From: CAZMVY01 sp964569765
GTDB taxonomy: Bacteria; Planctomycetota; Phycisphaerae; UBA1845; PWPN01
Length of the DNA: 19,836 nt
NCBI GenBank assembly: GCA_964569765.1
Contig: CAZMVY010000064.1
Span: 1-19,836, forward strand
Reading direction: 5' to 3'
In this document: positions 14,883 to 19,836 of the stretch, piece by piece
How the letters are laid out: each line of letters begins with the position of its first letter
Numbering within the stretch: the first letter of the stretch is position 1
Notes under the pieces: model-generated
What the model was told of the DNA's origin: nothing
What the model saw: only the letters and a program-made list of their open reading frames with translations
Database searches by the model: none
Program-made: the position numbers and the translations under genes

Positions 14883-17806
14883 ACCGTGCAGGTCTCTTCA
14901 GGCGCCGCCGGGACCGCTGTGCGAACCGCATTCCTCCCGGTCCGATACCGCTTCCCCTCGCGCCAACCGATCACCCGGGCGGGGACGCCGGCCGCAATCG
15001 CGCCGGCGGGCACGTGGTGCGTGACCACGGCCCCAGCCCCCACAACCGCCCCGGCACCGATCCGCACGCCCTTGAGCACATGCACGCCGGCGCCGAGCCA
15101 TGCACCGGCGCCGATCCGCACCGGCGCGGCCGTGAGCGGCTGTTCACTGACCGGCGTGCCCGAGCGCGTCCCGTGGTCATGGTCGGTGATGTAGCAGAAC
15201 GGCCCGATCATCACGCCGCGTTCAATCACGATGGACAACGACGCATCGACGTACACTTGCCGATTGACGTAGGCGTTGGCCCCGATCGAAATTCGCGGCC
15301 GGTGCATCCGCCCGCCCGTACACAGCAGCACGACGCCCGCCTCCAGCGTCACCCCGCCAGCCAGTTCCACATCCCAGGGATTGCGCGGCACGCCGATGCG
15401 CCCCAGTCGGCACCGCGGCCCGATCCGCATGCCCATCAGGCGGTACCCGATCACCCGGACGCGGCTCGCGATCGACGTCGGCAAGCGCAGCGCGAGATTC
15501 ACCGCCGCGTCCCATTGCTTCCGGGCGCCCCTCGTGTGGCACAGCTCTGACATGACGGGGGCGTGGTGTAGTGATTCCCCGCCGCGCGCGGACGTTTCCA
15601 CCTTTTCCGTTGCCCGCTTTCGCCCGGCGAATACCGCCGCTATTCCTTCGAGCCGCCCGCTCCAGAGCCGCAGCATCCGGCGCCAGCTTGCTCGCCCGGC
15701 CAGACAGCCACGAAGCTCGGAGGCCCCGAAATACACCTGAAGGGCCGCCAGTTTCAGTCGATCCGCCCAGCCCGCGCGGCCGAGCACGTCCCGTGCGATG
15801 GTCCACCGATTCACCACCTGTGCGTAGCCCAGGCAGCGGGGCTGCCGGTGCGACACCGAGCCGATGTCCTGGTGAACCATCCGCGCCCGTCCGGTGTTCA
15901 CGAGCCGACCGTGGCGGCTGACGCGGGCCGAGAGGTCCACATCTTCCGCGAAGGAGTACTCGCCGAAGGACTCGTTGAACCGGCACCGCCGCAGCACGTC
16001 CGCCCGGTACGCCGCACAGCCGCCCGGCAGCCACTCGACCGTCCGCACGGCGTTGCCGGCATCGTCGGGCAGCAGGTTCCACGCGGGGCCGATCAGTCGC
16101 CCGCCGTACCGGCGGAGCGCGCGGCCGGACATCCAGTGCATGAACGCGCGGCTCAGCCGCGACGGCGTGCCAAGCGTCTGATTCACGATGGTCCCGCTGA
16201 CGCCGGCGATCTCCCCCTCGACGTCCCCGGCAAACACCTTGAGGACCTCTTCGACGAAGGTCGGCTCGCACTCGACGTCGTCGTCGAGAAAGAAAACGAT
16301 CTCGCCGCCCGCCAGATCGATCGCCACGTTGCGCTGGGCCGACGCGCCCGCGCGACGGCACCGCACGTACCGCACGGCGACGCCCTCGGGAAAGCCCATC
16401 GACTCGACGAGCCGGCGGGTGGAATCGTCCGCCGAAGCGTCCGCCACAAGCACCTCGCCCGGCGGCACCGTCTGACGCCGAAGGCTCTCCAGGCACGCCG
16501 TCAGCGCCGCAGGACGATCCCGTGTCGGAATCACCACCGTGGTCCTGATGTCACCGATCGCGCGACCGCCTGCGCGTTCCAGGCGAAGCCCGCCCGCCGG
16601 CGCCGGACCGTTGCACACGTCGTCGTAGATCACCATCGTGCGGTCGGCAAACGCATCGAACCCGAACCGCTCCCGCGCCGAGGCCGCGACCGCCTGCGCA
16701 TCGAACTCACCGTAGCGCTTCAGCACGTGCCCGATCGCATCGGCCAGGGCCGCCGCGTCGCCGACCGGCACGATCCGCCCGTCGGTCGGCCGGATGATGT
16801 CGCGCGGTCCGCCCGAGTCCGTCGCCACAACCGGCCGCCCGGTGCAGAGGGCTTCGGCGAGCGAGAGGCCGAACGTCTCGATGCGGCTGGAGGAGAGAAC
16901 CAGGTGGCAGGCGTGCATCGCAGCCGCCAGTTCGCCCCGTGTGAGCGCGCCGAGGAAGCGGACCCGCCCCTCGAGTCCGCGCCGCGCGGCGAGCGTTCGC
17001 GTGCGGCGGTACTCGCCGCCGCCGGCGATGCACAGTTCGAACGGCACGCTGTGAAGCCGCGCCGCCGCCTCGATAAGCGTCGGCAGGTCCTTCACCTCGT
17101 GGTCGCGTGCCACGCAGAGCAGTCGCCACGTGCCGTCGGCCGGCGATGCGATCGGACGGAAGGCGAAGGTGTCGGCATCGACCGCGTTGGGCAGGCATCG
17201 GACCGGCCGGGCCACACCCAGTTCCGCGAGGCGGCGCGCCTGGCTGTGCGAGGGGGCGCAGACGGCATCGGCCGCCTCGTAAACGCGCCGCAATCGGTCG
17301 CCGTACACCGCAAACAGCCGTGCAAGGAAGCTGTAGTGCTCCGTGATGACCACCGGCACATCGAGCGCCCGGCCGACGCAGACGGCCGTCTCGCCGGCGA
17401 AGGCCGCGCCGTGGGCGTGGATCACATCGGGTCGGCCAAACCGCTGCTCGAACGCACGCACGGCCCGTTCCAGCGAACGGCACCGCGCGTGGACGAGCCG
17501 GCCCGTCGCCCGCGCAGTCGGCACGAAGCTTTCGTTCACGAAGACGGCGAAACCGTCGTCCTCCCCCAGCCTGCCCACCGCGGAGTACGGCCTCTCCGAT
17601 GCCGCAACATACACCCGGTCGCGCAGCGGCCGGCCCCGGCGTGCGATCCACTGACGGGGCGAGACGGTCCGCGGCAGGACGACGCCCACATCCGCGTGGC
17701 GGCTCAGCGCCGCCGCCTGATCGCGGAGGAACACCCCGTCGATCGGGTCCGCTGCGTCGGGAAACGCATCGACCACGAACAGAACGCGCCGGCGGCTCGT
17801 GGTCAT
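14879..17806 (-). CDS. Three-domain fusion: GT4 glycosyltransferase + GT2 glycosyltransferase + hexapeptide acyltransferase
   Basis: One uninterrupted 975-residue frame from ATG 17806, which overlaps the upstream stop as ATGA. Residues 1-395 form a GT4 enzyme: RVLFVVDAFPDAADPIDGVFLRDQ at the start, DVIHAHG, HEVKDLPTLIEAAARL and ETFGLSLAE (Glu310, Glu318). After a Pro/Gly-rich linker, residues 420-725 form a GT2 enzyme: TTVVIPTRDRPAAL, FFLDDDVECE (Asp508-510), a WLPGGCAAYRADVL acceptor loop and FAEDVDLS (Glu621, Asp622). After a charged linker (about 725-752), residues 753-975 form a left-handed beta-helix acyltransferase: hexapeptide turns, ITDHDHGTR (His876, His878) and GAVVTHHVPAGAIAAGVPARVIG. 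No ribosome site lies before the internal Met at the third domain. The fused enzymes probably perform two consecutive sugar additions and an acylation on one unit. Separate GT4, GT2 and acyltransferase genes would be usual. Confidence 0.88.
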   Translation of the reverse strand: MTTSRRRVLFVVDAFPDAADPIDGVFLRDQAAALSRHADVGVVLPRTVSPRQWIARRGRPLRDRVYVAASERPYSAVGRLGEDDGFAVFVNESFVPTARATGRLVHARCRSLERAVRAFEQRFGRPDVIHAHGAAFAGETAVCVGRALDVPVVITEHYSFLARLFAVYGDRLRRVYEAADAVCAPSHSQARRLAELGVARPVRCLPNAVDADTFAFRPIASPADGTWRLLCVARDHEVKDLPTLIEAAARLHSVPFELCIAGGGEYRRTRTLAARRGLEGRVRFLGALTRGELAAAMHACHLVLSSSRIETFGLSLAEALCTGRPVVATDSGGPRDIIRPTDGRIVPVGDAAALADAIGHVLKRYGEFDAQAVAASARERFGFDAFADRTMVIYDDVCNGPAPAGGLRLERAGGRAIGDIRTTVVIPTRDRPAALTACLESLRRQTVPPGEVLVADASADDSTRRLVESMGFPEGVAVRYVRCRRAGASAQRNVAIDLAGGEIVFFLDDDVECEPTFVEEVLKVFAGDVEGEIAGVSGTIVNQTLGTPSRLSRAFMHWMSGRALRRYGGRLIGPAWNLLPDDAGNAVRTVEWLPGGCAAYRADVLRRCRFNESFGEYSFAEDVDLSARVSRHGRLVNTGRARMVHQDIGSVSHRQPRCLGYAQVVNRWTIARDVLGRAGWADRLKLAALQVYFGASELRGCLAGRASWRRMLRLWSGRLEGIAAVFAGRKRATEKVETSARGGESLHHAPVMSELCHTRGARKQWDAAVNLALRLPTSIASRVRVIGYRLMGMRIGPRCRLGRIGVPRNPWDVELAGGVTLEAGVVLLCTGGRMHRPRISIGANAYVNRQVYVDASLSIVIERGVMIGPFCYITDHDHGTRSGTPVSEQPLTAAPVRIGAGAWLGAGVHVLKGVRIGAGAVVGAGAVVTHHVPAGAIAAGVPARVIGWREGKRYRTGRNAVRTAVPAAPEETCTV

Positions 17807-19188
17807 ACCCGTGCTTCCCCCAGAAGGACCGCTTCGTACTTCAAGAGGTTGTCCCGCGAGAACGCCTGCTCGATCCTCGCGCGGGCGTTGGCGCCCATCT
17901 CGCGGCATCCGCCGCGGCCCCAGAGCACGCACTCCATCGCCGCCGCGACGCCGTCCGGCGTGGCGGCACAGAGGTAGCCGTTCATGCCGTCGTCGATCAG
18001 GTCCCGCATCGGCCCGGCGTCCGTGGCGATCACAGGCAGGCCGGCAGCCATCATCTCCAGAAGCCGCCAGCCGTAGTTATCCATGTCGGACGTCGCCAGC
18101 CCGCAATCGCCCCACGAGAGCGCCGCCGGGACGTCGGCGTGGTCCACCCGACCCAGGAAGCGGACGCGGTCGGCGAGGAAGGCCTCGCCCACACGGCGCT
18201 GAAGGATGGGCGCCTCGGGGCCGTCGCCGATCACCAGCAGACGCACGCCCGGCACCCGCCGTGCCAGTCGGATGAAGCCGTCGATCGCATGACGCGGCCC
18301 GTGCTCAGGAGTCAGGCGGCAGAGCAGAACGAACAGGAAAGAGCCTGCGCGCGCCCAGTCCGGCAGGTCGGCGGGCATGGCCGGCCAGACGCGTCGGCGT
18401 CCGCCGTATGCGGAAGTGTCGATCCAGTTGGGTATATGATGGATCTTGGCTTCCGGGATGCCCGACGCGCGAAGCTTCTCGGCGATATGCGGATACTTCG
18501 TCACGACCGCGCTCATCAGCCGCGTGCTGAGGCGGCGGCGGAGACGCCACTTCGCGTTCTGCCAGGACGAACGCTCCTTGAAGCAGTCGCATCGGCCGTC
18601 GGGGCCCATGGAACACAGCGGCGCCATCGTGTGCTTCGGGCAGACGAGTTCCATGTAGTGCAGTGTGAGCACAAGGCGCCGGGCCAGGGCGAAGGCGGGC
18701 AGGAAGTGGGCGCGATGCACGACCACGACATCGAACGGTCCGTGACGGCGAGAAAGCTTCGCGTACTGCGATACAAGGGGCAGCAAGGAGGCACGGTTGC
18801 GGTCGACGGCTTCGTACACCGGCACCTTGTGCTCCGGCGACCAGTGCCACCGGCCCCGACGGATAATGCTCCGCGTACGATCGTCGATCCCGTTGCGGAC
18901 CATCGCCTCGATGTCGCGGACGGCCAGTACACAGACCTTGTGTCCGCGGTCCGCGAGAAAGGCGACTTCGCCGGTGTTGTGCGTCTCGCTGCCGCCGACG
19001 GTCGGCGGAAAGTCATTGCATACCTCGAGAATGCGCAGCGACCGCGCCGCCGGCGGCCAACGGAAGCAGGCTCGGCCGCGCGGATACGCCTCGACGTCGC
19101 CGGCGACCGGCGAGGGTCTGCCGTACGGGCGCGCGTCGACTCCGTCGTCAACGGAGACGCCGGACTGATTCCACTGCACCGCAGGCAT
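17803..19188 (-). CDS. GT4 family glycosyltransferase with a Cys cluster
   Basis: A 461-residue GT-B glycosyltransferase. The start is set at the second of two adjacent ATGs (19188), 5 nt from AGGGAG (19194-19199); the first, at 19191, is only 2 nt away. The first 49 residues are a variable extension, after which the family start RILEVCNDFPPTVGGSETHNTGEVAFLADRGH appears (52-83). A Cys cluster follows HYMELVC in the acceptor domain (Cys183, Cys192, Cys200, Cys202, ending GRCDCFKE), a likely metal site as in some GT4 relatives. The donor half has FLFVLLCRLTPEHGPRHAIDGF, LLVIGDGPEAPIL and DNYGWRLLE (Asp370 to Glu378), again D-x7-E. The stop overlaps the fusion gene's start as ATGA, and the upstream gene ends about 20 bp before it. 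Confidence 0.9.
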   Translation of the reverse strand: MPAVQWNQSGVSVDDGVDARPYGRPSPVAGDVEAYPRGRACFRWPPAARSLRILEVCNDFPPTVGGSETHNTGEVAFLADRGHKVCVLAVRDIEAMVRNGIDDRTRSIIRRGRWHWSPEHKVPVYEAVDRNRASLLPLVSQYAKLSRRHGPFDVVVVHRAHFLPAFALARRLVLTLHYMELVCPKHTMAPLCSMGPDGRCDCFKERSSWQNAKWRLRRRLSTRLMSAVVTKYPHIAEKLRASGIPEAKIHHIPNWIDTSAYGGRRRVWPAMPADLPDWARAGSFLFVLLCRLTPEHGPRHAIDGFIRLARRVPGVRLLVIGDGPEAPILQRRVGEAFLADRVRFLGRVDHADVPAALSWGDCGLATSDMDNYGWRLLEMMAAGLPVIATDAGPMRDLIDDGMNGYLCAATPDGVAAAMECVLWGRGGCREMGANARARIEQAFSRDNLLKYEAVLLGEARV

Positions 19189-19207
19189 CATGACTCCCTG
19201 ACGCGGT

Positions 19208-19836
19208 TTACGCGTCGCCCCCTGCGCCTGATCCGACAACGCCGGCAAGCAGACTTTCGTGAAAGCGGCGTACCAGGGCGGCGTGATCGAACTCGGCAAG
19301 GGCCGCCGGCCGCGCTACGGCGAGGCGCGAATGCCAGTCTTCCTCCGCAAAGACCGCCCGGAGCTGCGCCGCCAGCGTCGGCACGTCCATCGTGTCGAGG
19401 ACCGGACCGACCGGGCAACGCCGTACGAACGCGGCCACCGCGCTGTAGCCGGGCACATGACAGAGGATTGGGACGCCGACGCGAAGGTAGCTGACGAACT
19501 TCGTGGAAAAAGACGTCGCCACATGCAGGCGGCGATCTTCCGAGAACCAGAGGGGCATGTAGAGGTAATCCATCCCGGCGAGCTCGCGATCGACGACCTC
19601 CGCGGACTGCCACCCGCGAACGCTGACCCAGTCGCGTCGCTGCACACCCGGCGGGATCGGAATGGCGTGGGGCTCGCAGAAGGCGACGATCTCCGGCTGA
19701 CGGTCCACGGGCGCGTCGGCGTAGAGATGCTCGAGCGCGAGCGCGAATGTCTCCCACACCTCCGCGCCGGATTCATCGATCACAGCCCCTAAACCAATAC
19801 CGGCGCCCAGAGCGCTGGCAGCGATGATGTTGTGCC
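19208..19836 (-). CDS. Glycosyltransferase, C-terminal part (GT4-like), N-terminus outside the window
   Basis: The frame is open from the right edge of the window to a stop at 19208, giving 208 residues. The earliest readable part (HNIIAASALGAGIGLG) lies before an internal GTG at 19783, so the gene clearly starts outside. The visible part is the donor half of a GT-B fold: EIVAFCEPHAIPIPPGVQRRDWVSVRGWQ, then ELAGMDYLYMPLWFSEDRRLHVATSFSTKFVSYLRVGVPILCHVPGYSAVAAFV. The block SFSTKFVSYLRVGVPILCH matches the S-x-P/T-K-x-x-x-YL-x-x-G-x-P-x-L pattern of GT4 relatives that lack a typical E-x7-E. It ends about 20 bp before the next glycosyltransferase gene. The function is inferred from this pattern and context, so confidence is lower than for the complete genes. 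Confidence 0.7.
   Translation of the reverse strand, partial: HNIIAASALGAGIGLGAVIDESGAEVWETFALALEHLYADAPVDRQPEIVAFCEPHAIPIPPGVQRRDWVSVRGWQSAEVVDRELAGMDYLYMPLWFSEDRRLHVATSFSTKFVSYLRVGVPILCHVPGYSAVAAFVRRCPVGPVLDTMDVPTLAAQLRAVFAEEDWHSRLAVARPAALAEFDHAALVRRFHESLLAGVVGSGAGGDA

Noticed and set aside
15848..17977. Plus-strand open frame of 709 codons
   Set aside because: Antisense shadow of the fusion gene; Arg/His/Asp-rich composition and no recognisable motifs.
17599..19494. Plus-strand open frame of 631 codons
   Set aside because: Antisense to the fusion gene and the Cys-cluster GT4; no protein-family features.
1..19836. CRISPR arrays, tRNA, rRNA, insertion sequences, transposase or integrase genes
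   Set aside because: No regularly spaced direct repeats, no tRNA T-loop pattern in a foldable context, no rRNA-like sequence and no mobile-element protein were seen on either strand.

Overview
This is a GC-rich bacterial window, read almost entirely from the minus strand, with one 10-N assembly gap at 1420-1429. It most resembles a metagenome-assembled genome. The taxon cannot be fixed from the sequence alone. The GH57 amylase, the M42 peptidase, the short palindromic interspersed repeats and a PKD/Ig-like lipoprotein would fit Planctomycetota (Phycisphaerae-like) or a neighbouring phylum; that is inference.

The right-hand 16 kb (about 3.7-19.8 kb) is one co-directional surface-polysaccharide cluster, transcribed right to left. 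In order of transcription it holds: the C-terminal part of a glycosyltransferase (19208-19836), a GT4 (17803-19188), a 975-residue fusion of GT4, GT2 and a left-handed beta-helix acyltransferase (14879-17806), a GT4 (13522-14841), a GT2 (12566-13495), a GT4 carrying an in-frame repeat insertion (11205-12581), a polytopic Wzy/O-antigen-ligase-like membrane protein (9763-11157), GT4s (8628-9740, 7215-8438, 5889-7193), a WcaF-type acyltransferase (5097-5840) and a last GT4 (3849-5078, apparently starting at ATC). A stem-loop at 3735-3759 followed by a T-rich stretch closes the run. Genes are packed tightly, and several junctions are 4-bp ATGA/GTGA stop-start overlaps. The enzymes would add sugars one after another to a lipid-linked repeat unit, acylate it and polymerise it. 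No flippase, chain-length regulator or initiating phosphoglycosyl transferase is visible here, so those genes must lie elsewhere.

The left-hand 3.6 kb holds three separately spaced minus-strand genes: an M42 aminopeptidase (2548-3612), a GH57 alpha-amylase-like enzyme interrupted by the N gap (1123-2199) with its own TATAAT promoter, and the N-terminal part of a lipoprotein with an Ig/PKD-like domain (1-354). The lipoprotein is preceded by a long untranslated region with a good promoter about 440 bp upstream.

The most interesting points are the three-enzyme fusion and a palindromic repeat family. One repeat copy lies in frame inside a glycosyltransferase. Its 20-nt hairpin recurs exactly at a gene junction, where it forms a 14-codon minicistron overlapping both neighbouring genes. 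A chain of stop-start overlaps crosses a second junction, and one gene has no canonical start codon.
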